Assembly (NCBI RefSeq): GCF_022458985.1
Contig: NC_061788.1
Location: 1,837,826 to 1,901,825 of the forward strand
DNA: 64,000 nt
Reading direction: 5' to 3'
Origin: Mugil cephalus
Lineage: Eukaryota > Chordata > Actinopteri > Mugiliformes > Mugilidae
Both the position numbers and the translations under genes were made by a program. Shown piece by piece: positions 52,599 to 64,000 of the stretch (position 1 is its first letter; every line of letters starts with the position of its first letter). Under the pieces are notes generated by a model. It saw only the letters and a program-made list of their open reading frames with translations. It did no database searches and was not told where the DNA came from.

Positions 52599-55500
52599 GT
52601 ACCCAGGTAGTCCGGTATGTTCTTCAGGTGCGGTTTGATGACCGCAGGGTGAAGGTCTTTGTCGTGTCGGAGCAGCTGCAGATCTCTGGGGTTGTCCTCG
52701 AAATACGTCTGCGAGATAAAAACATCCGATCAGAGCAAGTCTGAAAACCGCCACCTCCATTCACTCACTCATTCATTCATCCATTCATTCATTCATTCAT
52801 TCATTCACTCATTCATTCATTCATCCATTCAGTCATTCATCCATTCATTCACTCAAACATTCATTCACTCACTCATTCATCCATTCACTCATTCATCCAT
52901 TCATTCATTCATCCATTCATTCACTCAAACATTCATTCACTCAAACATCCATCCATTCACTCATTCATCCATCCATCCATCCATTCATTCACTCATCCAT
53001 TCACTCATCCATTGAGAGACAGTCTCACCTTGAGCTTCTCCGAGTTGAGCAGCTCCTGTTTGATCTCCTTGAGTCTGGCCTCTCTGACGGCCTGTTTGGT
53101 CACTGAACGCATCGCATCCTAAACACAGGTTTAATTTTATCAGAATAATTAAATGAGCTGAAGTTTCTCAGCTCTACGATGAAGAAGGAAGAGGAGGAAA
53201 CTCACCCTGCACCTGTACCTGAAGCCTTCGATCTCATCCATCTTAAACGCGTACGGCTTCAGGACCGAGTCAGAGTTATCTAAACACAAGACAGGACCAT
53301 TAATGTTCAGACAAACCTTCACAGTTAAACCTGGAACACATCGTAAAGACGCTGTTCTTTTATCCATTTATAGTTGTTTTTTTGGTATTTTGTTCCATTT
53401 ACACTCAAAAGTCAGACTTTCTAAGTTCAGAGTTGGAATTTCCAACTGGAATATTTCGTTTATTAGCTCTTCTGACTAGTTTTTGTTGCATTAACTGGGT
53501 CATACACACAGTATTTTTCCACTTACGTACATTGAAATGCTGCTATAGTTTAATTTAACTGATTAAATGTTCAATGTGTCCAAGATATGAGACTAAAAGC
53601 GACTAAAAGTTTTAAATATGAGATTTTATTTCCTGAACCCCTTCAACCAGACACATTTTAGTTTTTACAGACGTTTCAGAGCTTTAATGTTTTCTGACAC
53701 ATAAAACATAAAGCTAAACGTCACCTCCGCTCAGAGCCTCCTCCACCTCCGACAGCAGCTCCTGCTCCGTGAGGGAGACGAAGGACAGAGCGGTGCCGGG
53801 GTTATCGGCTCTCGCTGTCCTGGAAAAGCCAAACAAACCATTTATTAGAAGCGATTCATAATTAGCTCAAATGACCAAAGACGGAGCGAGTGGACTCACC
53901 TGCCGACCCGATGAATGTACGACTCTACAGTTGCGGGGAAATCAAAATTGATGACGTTAGCGACGTTCTGGAAGTCGACTCCTCTGGAGACGCCGTACTC
54001 TTTGTCTTTAGTCCTGAAGAGGGAGCAACAACAGCGTTAAAGTGTTGAAGTTTATATTAAACATAATTAACCTTTTCAAGAATATTTGTGCTTTTGTTAC
54101 CTTAAAATAAACCTTAACCTATTGCAATCTGCTGCCTCGCCACCAGGTGTCACTAATTCCAACACATGGGTCCTTTAATTTTTCATATAATTCACAATTT
54201 TTCTCAATTTAGGGTAAAAATCTAGAAAGTTGACTGTGACTTTTTAGACTTTTTGTCACTTTTAGGGCCTTGACATAGCGACAAAACGTTTGTGGTGCTG
54301 GTCTTTAAAGGACGTCCTGCACTGTTGGAACAAGTTGGACCTTTTACTTGTGTCTGTTCAGTTCATCATGGTGAATCAGAACTAGCCTTCCTAGCCTCCC
54401 AGCTAATAGTAGCTCCTCATAGTTACTAGCCTCCCAGCTAGTAGTAGCTCTTCCTAGCTTCCTAGCCTCCAGCTAATAGCAGCTTCTCCTAGTTTCTGAG
54501 CCTCTCAGCTAATAATTGCACTTTCTACCTTCCTAGCCTCCCAGCTAATAGTAGCTTTTCATAGCTTCCGAGTCTCCCAGCTAATAGTTGCTCTTCCTAG
54601 CTTCCCAGCCTCTCAGCTAATAGCAGATCTCGCTGGCTTTCTAGCCAGCCAGCTCAGCTAGTAGTTACTCTTCCTAGCTTCCTGGCCTCCCAGCTAGTAG
54701 TAGCTCTTCCTAGTTTCCTAGCCTCCAGCTAATAATTGCACTTTCTATCTCCCCAGCCTCTCAGCTAATAGCAGCTATTGCTAGTTTTCTAGCCTTCTAG
54801 CTAATAGTAGCTAGCTAGCTTCCTCGATATTTTTCCTTCAGAGTCTAAAGCCCTGATGTCTGAACCTGCTGCTAACGTCCAGCCCCAGTAAACGTCTCAC
54901 TCACTGTCCTCCTTTCTCTTTGGCCGTCTTCTTCTTCTTGTCTTTTCCTGCGGTCGCCTGTGAAGTGGAGGTGGGATCGGCCAAGCTCTGTTCGTCTGTG
55001 GCGATGATGTAGTCGTAGAAGCCCTGGTTGAACTGTGTGATGATGTGACACCTGCAGCAGAGCAACAAGGGATCAACACCTCTCTCAGTCACTAGAAACT
55101 AAGACTCAATACAAGAAGATTTAGAGCTGGACGCCCCCTCACCTGGAGTGGACGGGCAGCTCCGAGTTGAGGACGCAGGCGGGAATACTGAACTGTTCCA
55201 GGAACAGCTTGAGCCGGTAGCATCGGTCCACCTCGCCCACGAACACCAGCGTCTTCCCCTGGACCAGCCTCAGCTTCAGCAGCGTGTAGACGAGCAGGAA
55301 CTTGTCCTCCTCCTCACACTTGATGCTGTACTGCTGCAGCTGGCTGCTGTCTGGGAGCTGGGAGCCCTGCAGCTTCAGGATCACCTGAGGAGACGCAGGT
55401 CCAGGAGAAAGAAGTGAGCATCCAGAGACACAAGAGTTTAAATAATTCATGTAAAACGTTCTTGTTTCCCTTAATGACTCTACATTAACACGCAGAGACT

Positions 55501-58138
55501 TACAGGGTTGTGCAGCAGCAGCTCCTTTAAGGCCTGGACGTCCTCGGTGAGAGTCGCAGACATCAGGAACGACTGGTAGATCTTGGGAAGATGGCTGCAA
55601 CCACAGAACACGGTCATGAAACCGAATGTTGTTAATTATGTCCATTTGTCTTAGACCTTCAGTTCAAAGCTGTAAACCATCTGCACTGGTCTGAGGTTAG
55701 ACTTTCTAAGTGACTCTCTTACGCATGTTCTAAACATGTCCTTTGCACTTTCTGACAGTCCATCTTTGAGACCTTTTCTAAGAATTTTCAGAAAGGGTTT
55801 ACACCATCTACTTTATTTTTACTTTACGCTGAACTCTTTGTCTTTAATCCTGAAAAAGGAAACAACAACGCCATCAATACGTTGAAGTTTGGTATATAAT
55901 ATTCATAATTAACTTTTCATGAGTGCAATGAGATGAAATATTAGTTCTTTTGTTAGCTTAAAATAAACCGTAACCTATTCCACTGAGTCCCGTTTGTTGT
56001 AATGCTGCTGCCTCGCCACCAGGTGTCACTAGTTAATTCCTACACATAAGTCCTTTAACTTTTCATATAATTCACAGTTTGTCTCATTTCCAAACTAGCC
56101 TTCCTAGCTAATAGCTAGCTTCTAATTTTGTTTTCTAACCTAATTTTGAGAAAGGGAATCTACTTTACTTTTACTTTATTCTTATGTCTATGTTCGGATC
56201 ATATTTGTTTTTCTTATCTCGTGACTACTTGGACCAAACTATTTCCCTGCTGGGATCAACAAAGTGATCCTGATCTTGAGATGTGGAAAAGAAAGGTGTT
56301 GGCTTTGTGCTCTCTACCAGCGAGGAGACTGATATTATTGAACTAGAAAGACCCAACACCTCCAAAATCATGAACCACATCAAGTTGGATTGAAGGGGAT
56401 TCACTGTCCTGTTTTCGTTTTGTTGGACGTTCGCTAAATTGTAAAAACAAAATGAAACCTTGATCAAAATAAATAAATAAACAAATAAAACAGTATGTGA
56501 TGTGACTGCACTTAGGTTAAATAAGCCCCGAAGCTGCTTTTCCAAACCCGACTCCAGAGCTCTAAACAACCCACGGGTTTTAAAGAGACTGAGTGAAAAG
56601 CTAAAAATCTGTCTGTTCTCACCACAACAAGTTTTTCAGGTCGGCCTCGAAGCCGAAAGAAAAGAGCAGGTCGGCCTCGTCCACCACCAGCATCTCCAGA
56701 GAAGACTGCAGGACCAGGTTCTGGGCGTTGAGGTGGGCGAGGACACGAGACGGCGTCCCCACGACCACGTCAGGCTTCTCCATTAGGATGGGCCTGTGGA
56801 GACCAGAGACAGAGACTCGTTTTAAAATACGTTCAGGCAAAACAATGATTTTCTGTAGCTACACCGTGTGTGACACCGACCTCTGTGCCGATAGATCAGC
56901 TTTTCCAGAGATGTCGGCGACTCGGACGTCCCTGGAGGAGTACGTGGTGAGCTGTCGGATCATGGTCTGGACCTGCTGACCCAGCTCTTTGGTGGGAACC
57001 AGGATCAGAGCTCGGACGTCCTGCTCACGGACGCTCTGAGGAGACGAAAAAGAAGCTTTACGTGACGGCTCTAATGTTCAATCAGCGTAGAGTCAGAAAC
57101 ATGGTGATTCAACTGGAGGATGTTATTGGTGCTGCTGTTGTCCCACCTGCTTGAAGGAAAGGATGCGCTGTATGAGCGGGATGGCATAGGCTGCCGTCTT
57201 TCCAGATCCGGTCCGGGCTCGAGCCAGAAGGTCCTTCCCTTCCAGAGCCAGAGGGATGGCCTTCTCCTGGATCAGCGTGGGCTGGGACCAACCCAGATCT
57301 GCAACCGCCTGAGTTCAAGAGCAAAACTGGGTCTCAGAAACGTCTCAGATCACACACACAATGTAATACACACAGAAAACAAACCCTGGTTTAAGCTGAG
57401 GAGCAGAGTTTCCTTTCAGACTAGTTTCTAGACTGGATCCAGATCTGGAGGAATCGAGTCCATCAGGGAATCCTGTCTCCATGAGAGCGGGGACATAAGA
57501 TAGGAGCTAAAGGAACATCCACATGAATGGAAGAAGAACATGGACCAAAGCATCACAGTGGCTCCACCGGCTCGTCTTCCTCCCACAATGCATCCTGGTT
57601 CTATGGGTTCTCCAGGTTAGAACCATCAGACCTGAACCACCTACTTCTTCCTCCACTTCTCTGTGGTCCAGTTCTGATGTGCATGGACACCCTGACTAGT
57701 CTCCAGAACATGTTTCCTGTTTCTAACATCACGTCTGAGGAGAAAATGTTCCACTAGTGGCCTGATATATCTCCAGTGACAGGAGGACAATCAGTGGTCA
57801 TAATGTTATGGCTGACTGAGAGACTCATAACATGTCAATACGTGTTCACAATATAAACTGTTTACACTGGAGTGAACAGATGATTTTTACTTATTATTTA
57901 GAATAACATAAATAAAAACAAGCTACTTTCAGTAGCAAAACACGAGACATGCTAGCTGCGCTCAGAGCTCCCCCTCCTTCGTTTTTAAACTTTTTATCGG
58001 TTTTTATTTTTCAGCCGAAGCTTCAAACTTTCACCAGAAGTTAATTTAAAACCAGCGGACGGCGAGAAAAGGGTCTGTTACCTTTAACAGGCGGTCGTCT
58101 AAGCCCATTTCGTGAAACTGTAGCCTCTCCGCAGCCAT
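50915..58138 (-). CDS. ddx56: DDX56, nucleolar DEAD-box RNA helicase
   Basis: Exons, in transcript order: 58138-58082, 57308-57147, 57035-56881, 56793-56623, 55594-55504, 55384-55143, 55051-54905, 54013-53900, 53819-53725, 53279-53206, 53118-53029, 52708-52603, 51777-51677, 50989-50915. They join to 559 codons plus stop; human DDX56 has 547. Motifs in order: Q-motif region [18 protein letters not shown], Walker A ARTGSGKT (50-57), [13 protein letters not shown] (138-141), DEAD (163-166), SAT (194-196), SRGVDF and HRVGRTAR (376-383). EEIEGF-type and [20 protein letters not shown] segments are characteristic of DDX56, and the tail is Lys/Arg-rich. The protein is an ATP-dependent helicase of 60S ribosomal subunit assembly. 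A Lys-rich insert ([13 protein letters not shown]) between helicase halves is lineage-variable. Introns carry heavy repeats and a partial exon duplication. Confidence 0.95.
51118..51590 (-). repeat. Pyrimidine-rich dispersed repeat, copy 2 (ddx56 intron)
   Basis: On the minus strand it matches 46613-47215, with a shorter CTT-rich core. It fills most of the last ddx56 intron. Because ddx56 is read from the minus strand, its pre-mRNA carries the element in the same sense as aebp1 pre-mRNA does. Confidence 0.8.
51868..52230 (+). repeat. GGAA/GGGA-rich variant microsatellite
   Basis: About 360 bp of GGAAGGAAGGAAGGAGGGAG units with GGATGGAAAGATGAA variants, in the ddx56 intron before the exon 51677-51777 (minus strand). 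Confidence 0.95.
52277..52598 (+). repeat. Long (GT)n/(CA)n array touching a splice donor
   Basis: About 320 bp of GT units with CTGT interruptions. Read on the minus strand, the intron begins GTACC and goes straight into CACACA, four bases after the GT of the ddx56 donor at 52602. Confidence 0.95.
52757..53010 (+). repeat. (ATTC)n variant microsatellite
   Basis: About 250 bp of ATTC, ATCC and ACTC units. It makes up most of the 320-bp ddx56 intron between exons 53118-53029 and 52708-52603. Confidence 0.95.
54380..54830 (-). repeat. Minisatellite array 3 in ddx56 intron
   Basis: Units of about 28-45 bp that on the minus strand read GAAGAGCTACTATTAGCTGG and GAGGCTAGGAAG. This is the same family as the mctp1 arrays at 20905-21350 and 23260-24045. 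It lies between the ddx56 exons ending at 54905 and starting at 54013 (minus strand). Confidence 0.85.
55829..56115 (-). repeat. Duplicated block of ddx56 exon edge plus intron
   Basis: It matches 53995-54240 in the same orientation, including the first ~16 bases of the real exon ending at 54013 (CTCTTTGTCTTTA.TCCTGAA on the plus strand), and shares GCCTCGCCACCAGGTGTCAC further on. It ends with ACTAGCCTTCCTAGCTAATA, one unit of the minisatellite that follows the parent copy. Confidence 0.8.
57500..57816 (-). mobile_element. Family A element, third copy (ddx56 intron 1)
   Basis: One end is TGGTCATAATGTTATGGCTG at 57797-57816. The interior has ACATCCACATGAATGGAAGA, CACAATGCATCCTGG and GGTCCAGTTCTGATG, parts of a fish transposon I recognise as a longer relative of the 8060 and 35283 copies. 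The other end is not clear. Confidence 0.65.
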
Positions 58139-59590
58139 GTTGAGCCTCACTACACTCACATGTGCGTCGCAGCGTTTACACGTCATCACGTCGCCGCTCA
58201 ACGTAAATAGAAAAACAAACTGGGAGGCTTCAAAATACGGATAATAAAACAATGAAAAGAGATGGAAGAGAAATTCAAGTCAAAAAATATAAATATATAG
58301 ATACAATAGGAGGAGATGGAGTAGAAATAAAAATCAAAGAAGGGTTAAAAATACAAAAACAAAACAATATAAGACGGTTAAACAGAAAATGTTTTATTAA
58401 TAACTTAATAATAAAAATATATTTTTGACTTAAAAAAACAATGTAACAATAAAAAAATAAAATAAAACATAGAAATATATTTTCTTTGAGAATCAAGGAG
58501 ACTATCGAAGTAATTCTCAAGAATTAGACCTAAAAACGTTAAAAAAAATACATAATAAAAGAAGAAGCAACGAATATATTTATATTCTTAGTCAAAATTA
58601 ATATAAAAAATGTCAATTAATGGGAAGAAAACTAGCAGGGTTAAATTAAAATAATTAATTAAAATAATATTTTCAGCATGTGATGGAATTTAATATATTT
58701 AAACGTTTAATTAGTATTAACAGTATGTTAATAACAGTGGAAATAATGATAGGAATATTTAACTATTATTGTTTCTTTCAATTTATTTTAAACACATTTA
58801 AATAACTGACACTTATTGCAGAAATAAGCGTGAAAGTTATATGAATTCTGGTTAAATTGCAGTTTTTCATAAAGAAAGAATTTTATAAACCCCTATGAAG
58901 TGGTTTAACTGGTTTAACTGATCATGATCATGTGATGTGATCGAAGCTTCCAGATCAGCTCTGGATCGATTCCCCTGATCGTGTTTTAGATGCAGCTCCT
59001 CAGTTCAACCAGAAGGTGGCGACAAACGCCGCCGTGTCTGCAACAAAAGCAGCAGCAGCATTAGGAATAAATATAAAATTAACCTCCGCGGTTTAAGCAG
59101 AACACGAGAGGAGCGCAGCACAGAGCAGAGCCTCCTTGTGTTTGCGTGAAAGCTGGATTAAAAACCTCAGGTCTCCAGAGTCCACCGCCCTGGTGAGGAC
59201 TTGTTGAGGGGGTGGGGAGGGGAGGCTGGACGCGGACATGTCTCCTGGATGCAGGCGTCTCCTCATCATCACATCATCCTCCTTTTGAGAAATAAATGAG
59301 TCAACATGGCCGCGGATCTGCAAGCCCCGAAAAACCTCTGAGACACAGAACAACACAAGACACAGGTAAAAAACAACAACAACAAAGAAAGACGCGCTGT
59401 TATTGGGGAAATACTGCGCGTGTGTGGTTTATTATCAGGAGCCTCGAGCGCAGAAAGACGCACAACAGCATTTACCAAAAAAAAAATAAAATAAAAATAC
59501 AGCCACAGGTTAGTGTGTGTTATATAATCTAATATTCAAATAACAGAGGCTGGAATTCCTTCCCTTCCCTCCCATGTTTGTCCAGAATAA
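58139..59590. other. Head-to-head region between ddx56 and dusp26
   Basis: The ddx56 start is followed by AT-rich DNA (58240-58900) with no gene. From about 59040 to 59480 the sequence is richer in CG and contains a stretch at 59290-59364 that ends in a possible donor (ACACAG|GTAAAA). It could be an untranslated first exon of dusp26. No TATA box is evident near either start, as is usual for broadly expressed genes. Confidence 0.5.
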
Positions 59591-62500
59591 ATGGCGTTCA
59601 TGTCCCGGTTCTCCCGGTCCCGGAGCAGCTCCAGGTCCCCGAGCAGGAAGGACTCGGAGCGCGCCTCCCCGAACCTGTCGGTGTCCGAGCTGGAGAGGCT
59701 CCTGTGCACCGGCAAGACGGCCTGCAACCATGCGGACGAAGTGTGGCCCCGACTCTACATCGGAGACCAGTGAGTTGTTTCCCCGTTTAAGGAGGTGGAG
59801 GAGGAGGTGGAGAAGGAGGTGCATCAACAGGTTAAAGTCCTGCTTTCATCTGTCAATTTTATTCTCTCTTATTTAATTAAATTTAAAAATATAAACACAA
59901 TATAGTTCTATTCTCAAGAATCTACCCAGAAACCGTGTTCTCCCTTGAATCTAAATTTTATTATATAATAAAAAATTACGTAAAATGGAATGAGGTAGAA
60001 ATATTTTTATTCTTTAATAAAATCAAGTAGACTTAAACACACACACACACACACACACACAACAGTATAATAAAAGATGAAGGAATAGAAATATTTGTTT
60101 CTTTAAAAAAAATCATGGAAAAAAATTATGTCTAACACTGGAAAACTGGACTTGTTGAGTTTCTTGAAGAAATATCAGTTCAGAGAATAAATATTACACA
60201 ATATTAGGGATAATATTATAATATATTAGGACGTGCATAAATCCATGAAATCTATTTCTCTACGCATAAGACAATAAAGTCTAATTAAATGAAGACACAG
60301 ACGAGATGTAGATAAATATCCGGCTAAACATGGACGAGCTCACTCACAGTTTATGCTTTTACATTAACTGACACCGAAGCTCTGATTGGTTCTTTTAGTA
60401 TTTCTCCTTTTCTCTCCATTTCCTTGATTTTCAGACGAATGGTTTTGTATTAATAAAGGATCAGTGCGGTTAAATAACTGAGGAGGTCTGAGATACAGAC
60501 ATTTGTACGACTCGTATTTGGGGAAGTTTCAGTTAAGTTTCAGTCGCTATTGTTGAAGCAGGAAGTGAAAACAGAAAATGAACCTTTAATATTTATCAAA
60601 GCAACAAAGTCCAAACTGCTCGGTTGGTATTTGGTCCATTAATTAAAACATTTAGGATCCTTTATATTTGTTCTACTCTCCAGCTTTGGTCCCAGTCACA
60701 ACATCACTAATCATCCTCATCAACATCCAGAGGAAATCACCTTCCTGAGCTCATTTAAAAGCTTTTTATTTTTATTATTATTAGAGATTTTAACACTAAA
60801 CGGTCAGTCAGCAGCAGCAGCAAGAACGGTAAATAATAAAAAATAACAAAAATAGAAAATTAATTAAATTAACTTCACTGGGCTTAATCAATATACAACA
60901 CAAGAAACTCAGACACGTCTATTAAAGAATCTCTTTAAGAAGTTAAGTCATGTTTAAGTCGGCCATCTTGCCTGCAGCTGGGTGATGATCTAGTCCCCGC
61001 CCCCTAAACCATCTCAACTTTGTGACGCCAGACATTTGTCTTCGTCCTCCTCTGTGTCTTGCAGGGACATCGCGTCCGATCGCCGTGAACTCGCCAAACT
61101 CGGCATCACACACATCCTCAACTGCGCTCAGAGCAAGTGGCGCGGAGGCGCCGAGCACTACGCCGGCATGAACATCACCTACCACGGCATCGAGGCCCAC
61201 GACTCGCCCACCTTCGACATGAGCGTCAACTTCTACCCAGCAGCAGAGTTCATCCACAAAGCGCTCAGCAGCGGAGGTCAGTCTGGACGCGGCATTCATG
61301 GCGTCACAGCCTGTCTGCTCAGGCGTCATTTTGGCAGGACAGATATTAGGGTTTGTGTTAAAAAACTGGTGCTTTTTTTGTTGTTTTTGTTTCTGTCTTC
61401 CAATGATTTTACTTTTTGTTTTTAGAAAGTTAGAAAATTAAAATTGAACGTTTTGTTTGTCCATTCTCGACCCTGGTAAAAGAAAAAAATGTCATGAATT
61501 TCAATTTAAATTTTGGAATTTTAGAATAAGAATCAAATAACCACTTTTTTTTTTGTTTGTTTGTTTTTAATATTCTTTTTAACAAAACATCCACGGACCT
61601 TGATGTGACACTGTGTTTCACACTCTATTAAAAGAACATCTAACACAGTGAAATTCAATTTCAACAATTTGAAACAAAAGTAACTTTTCACAACACTCGG
61701 TGCTGCTGGAATGTTTTTGCATTCAATCATTCTGTCACATTGAATAATGTTTAACATTACATTTGCAGTTTCTTGCCTCGGGCCCAGGTCAGGTCCTCCT
61801 CCTGAGACCGGGACGACCCACACAGGAAATTAGCCTTCGGACAAAATGTTATTTCCTGTGAGGGCCAGTAAGATGTGGACCCATCCCCCTCTCTCCATAC
61901 GTGTCCCACATTATAAACCTTCAGAACTTACCTCACGTACAGGTTCACAGGAAACCAGTCCTGTAGCTGATGACTTTTAACTTCTTAGTAATGTTCTGTC
62001 TTGTGATTAGGGATGGCTACCATGATGCTAACGGTGCTGATGCTAACGGTAGTAACCAGACTGATCTGGGTGTTTTATTTAGTGCCAGTTAGTTTTTAAT
62101 TAGCTTAGCCTCCTTAGCTCTATCGCTGTGACATCACGTCAGTTTTTCTCCTGCATGGATGGAAGTGAAGCTTCAAAACGTCTCAGGAAAACTTCACCTC
62201 TAAAGATGCACCAAGGAGCAAACACCTGGAATTAGATTCAACATCTGACCACACATAGCATTAGCATTAGCATTAGCATTAGCATTTTATTAAAAGAGCA
62301 GAGATGTAGCGTCTCTGATGCCTGACAGACCCCACCACACTGGTTTATTATTTATTTTATATTGGTTCATTTATTTCTTAGTCTTAGTTGTATTTATATT
62401 ATTTAAATTAATATTTTGTTCAACTTGCACGTTATAAAATGCCTTAAAAATAAAAAGGCACCGTTTGTATGTTGTATTTTTTCAGTCTTTAAGCAGCAGC

Positions 62501-63292
62501 ACCGTTTCAATCAGATACAACCTGAACCAGAACCACGGCTAGTTGTTCTGCTCTTATTGGGATCTATTGTCCTGTTCTGTGTCTTATCATGGCTTTGTGT
62601 TACCTGATGTAAATTAGCATTGTTGCTGTAATCCAGCATATTTACATCGTACACGGTCCCTGCATGTGCATGTATTTCACCTTTTAACCATGAGGGTGTA
62701 GTGTTGTTTCAGTTTTGCTTAAGCTCAGGAGATGATTAGTCTGAGTTGGATGGTGGTGAAAAAGGTCGCGGTTCTTATCGACAGCCAGAGAAACAGAAAG
62801 CAACCTGGTCATTTCTGTTTCTGTTACAATAAATGGGAACATCACCCAAAGAAAAACCAACTAAGAAACCTTCATTTTCTGTTTTTCTGGAATCGAGTTA
62901 AGATCCTTCTCAAGCCACCGTCTATTTTAGATGAATCTGATGAATAAACATGTCTCTCTCTGTTATTAGAAACTAAAGCTGAACTCCAGAACCTTCACAA
63001 AGACTAGACTGTTCCGTTACAATGCATTCCCTGCTGTTCCTAATGAACTGGCCAGTGAGACGTGTCCTCTGTCCGTGCAGGTAAGGTGCTGGTCCACTGC
63101 ACCGTGGGCGTGAGCCGCTCGGCCACGCTGGTGCTGGCCTACCTGATGATCCGGCAGAACCTGACGCTGGTGGAGGCCATCAAAACCGTCAAGGACCACC
63201 GGGGCGTCACCCCCAACCGGGGCTTCCTCCGCCAGCTCAACGGCCTCGACGGCATCCTGAGAGAGAGTCGCAAGACGTCACCGCAGAGCTGA
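59591..63292 (+). CDS. dusp26: DUSP26-like dual-specificity phosphatase
   Basis: Exons 59591-59769, 61065-61276 and 63081-63292 join in phase to 200 codons plus stop; human DUSP26 has 211. The N-terminus is Ser/Arg-rich ([19 protein letters not shown]), then comes [22 protein letters not shown], which matches DUSP26 almost exactly. The phosphatase domain is at about 45-195. The signature [19 protein letters not shown] has the catalytic C137 and R143, and D106 in [10 protein letters not shown] is the expected general acid. The NRGFLRQL motif near the end is also conserved. Mammalian DUSP26 dephosphorylates MAP kinases and p53 and is mainly expressed in neural and muscle tissue; the role in this fish is inferred. 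An upstream start exon is possible, but the ATG used here lines up with an internal ATG of the human protein. The first of the two in-frame ATGs (59591, 59600) was taken. Confidence 0.92.
62257..62286 (+). repeat. (AGCATT)5 hexanucleotide array
   Basis: Five perfect units in the second dusp26 intron. Confidence 0.95.
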
Positions 63293-64000
63293 AAAAAAAA
63301 GAGAAACGATGGAGATACTGGGATAGTAAGAGAGTCAGAGGGTTTAACTGATTTAATTAATTTGCTTTATTTGATCTGTTCAGTCCTTTAGACTTTAAAC
63401 TGCATGAGCACCGCGTAGTAAACGAAGGCTGGTGCTAGCTATGAATCTGATGTAACAATCTGCAGCTGAGAAACAGGTCAAAACGTCTCAAAAACAATCA
63501 AACATCTTGTGATACAAAGTTTAGAAGTTTAAACACTTTGGTTTAGACGATGACTTCTTAAAATCTCTTTACTTTAAGGTCCAGTGTGTAAGATCTAGTG
63601 CCACCTAGTGGTGAGGATGCAGACTACGACCAACTGAATGCAGTCCTACACACTGGACCTTTAACGTCCTCATATCAGTCTCTTTCTTATAAATCTTTTT
63701 TAACGAAACTTCAGAGCATTCCACTGCTGCTTAATAAGACCGACGTCTACCGGAAAAGTAGAAAATATGTCTCAAGTCTCTGCACTAGCATCTTATATTC
63801 TGATCTGTTGGAAAAGGATGAAAAAGTTATTTTCATTTATTGTCATCTAATAAGATTTAGACGGTTTTGCCGCTGCAACTAACGAGGACTGACGTTAATG
63901 ATTAACCTGTTTAGTTCCAACCCAGCTACTGAGGTTTTTCTTATTCAGCTGGGATCGATGCTAGCTCGATGCTAGCTCGATGCTAGCGTTCCCATCAGGA
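63293..64000. other. 3' flank of dusp26
   Basis: Untranslated or flanking sequence with no canonical AATAAA in the sense direction before the window ends. It holds a small palindromic element (63574-63664) and, at 63957-63988, three tandem copies of GATGCTAGCTC. No further gene is supported. Confidence 0.55.
63574..63664. mobile_element. 91-bp palindromic element
   Basis: The left end TTAAGGTCCAGTGTGTA is matched in reverse by TACACACTGGACCTTTAA on the right. The middle contains GTGCCACCTAGTGGTGAGG. This looks like a short foldback MITE of a type common in fishes. Confidence 0.75.

Noticed and set aside
51771..52760. Long minus-strand and plus-strand open frames through the microsatellites
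   Set aside because: The frames encode only His-Thr, Cys-Val or Pro-Ser-Phe repeats of GT and GGAA arrays and overlap real ddx56 exons and introns.
59093..59356. 87-codon minus-strand frame between ddx56 and dusp26
   Set aside because: No recognisable domain and no linked exons; it overlaps the likely promoter region.

Overview
This window reads as nuclear DNA from a ray-finned fish, most likely a spiny-rayed (acanthomorph-type) teleost. The evidence is vertebrate genes split into many short exons with GT-AG introns, very abundant CA/GT, GGAA, GATG and ATTC microsatellites, and dispersed miniature inverted-repeat elements of kinds common in fish genomes. There are no bacterial operons, CRISPR arrays or prophages. 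Five protein-coding genes can be supported, and for each the joined exons keep a single open frame.

Layout: 1-12,600 is gene-poor DNA with degraded mobile elements. 12,690-24,147 (+) is an mctp1-like gene (three C2 domains, two membrane segments). 24,148-30,298 is intergenic. 30,299-30,907 (+) is a two-exon NK-type homeobox gene resembling zebrafish pnx, with a TATA box. 34,349-49,922 (+) is aebp1 (ACLP), a secreted matrix protein with a discoidin domain and a carboxypeptidase-like domain. 50,915-58,138 (-) is ddx56, a nucleolar DEAD-box helicase, convergent with aebp1. 59,591-63,292 (+) is dusp26-like, a dual-specificity phosphatase, head-to-head with ddx56. The last 700 bases hold the dusp26 3' flank and a small palindromic element.

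The genes do not form one pathway. aebp1 and ddx56 are also close together in human (7p13), whereas mctp1 and dusp26 lie on other human chromosomes, so the block looks like a lineage-specific arrangement. I see no undescribed multi-gene system. The most interesting structure is in the introns: a 28-bp minisatellite family shared by introns of two genes, a duplicated splice-acceptor block inside ddx56, a pyrimidine-rich repeat present in both aebp1 and ddx56 introns, a microsatellite swarm touching a ddx56 splice donor, and complementary CA/TG tracts around mctp1 exons 2 and 3. All gene names rest on remembered family sequences; no database search was possible.
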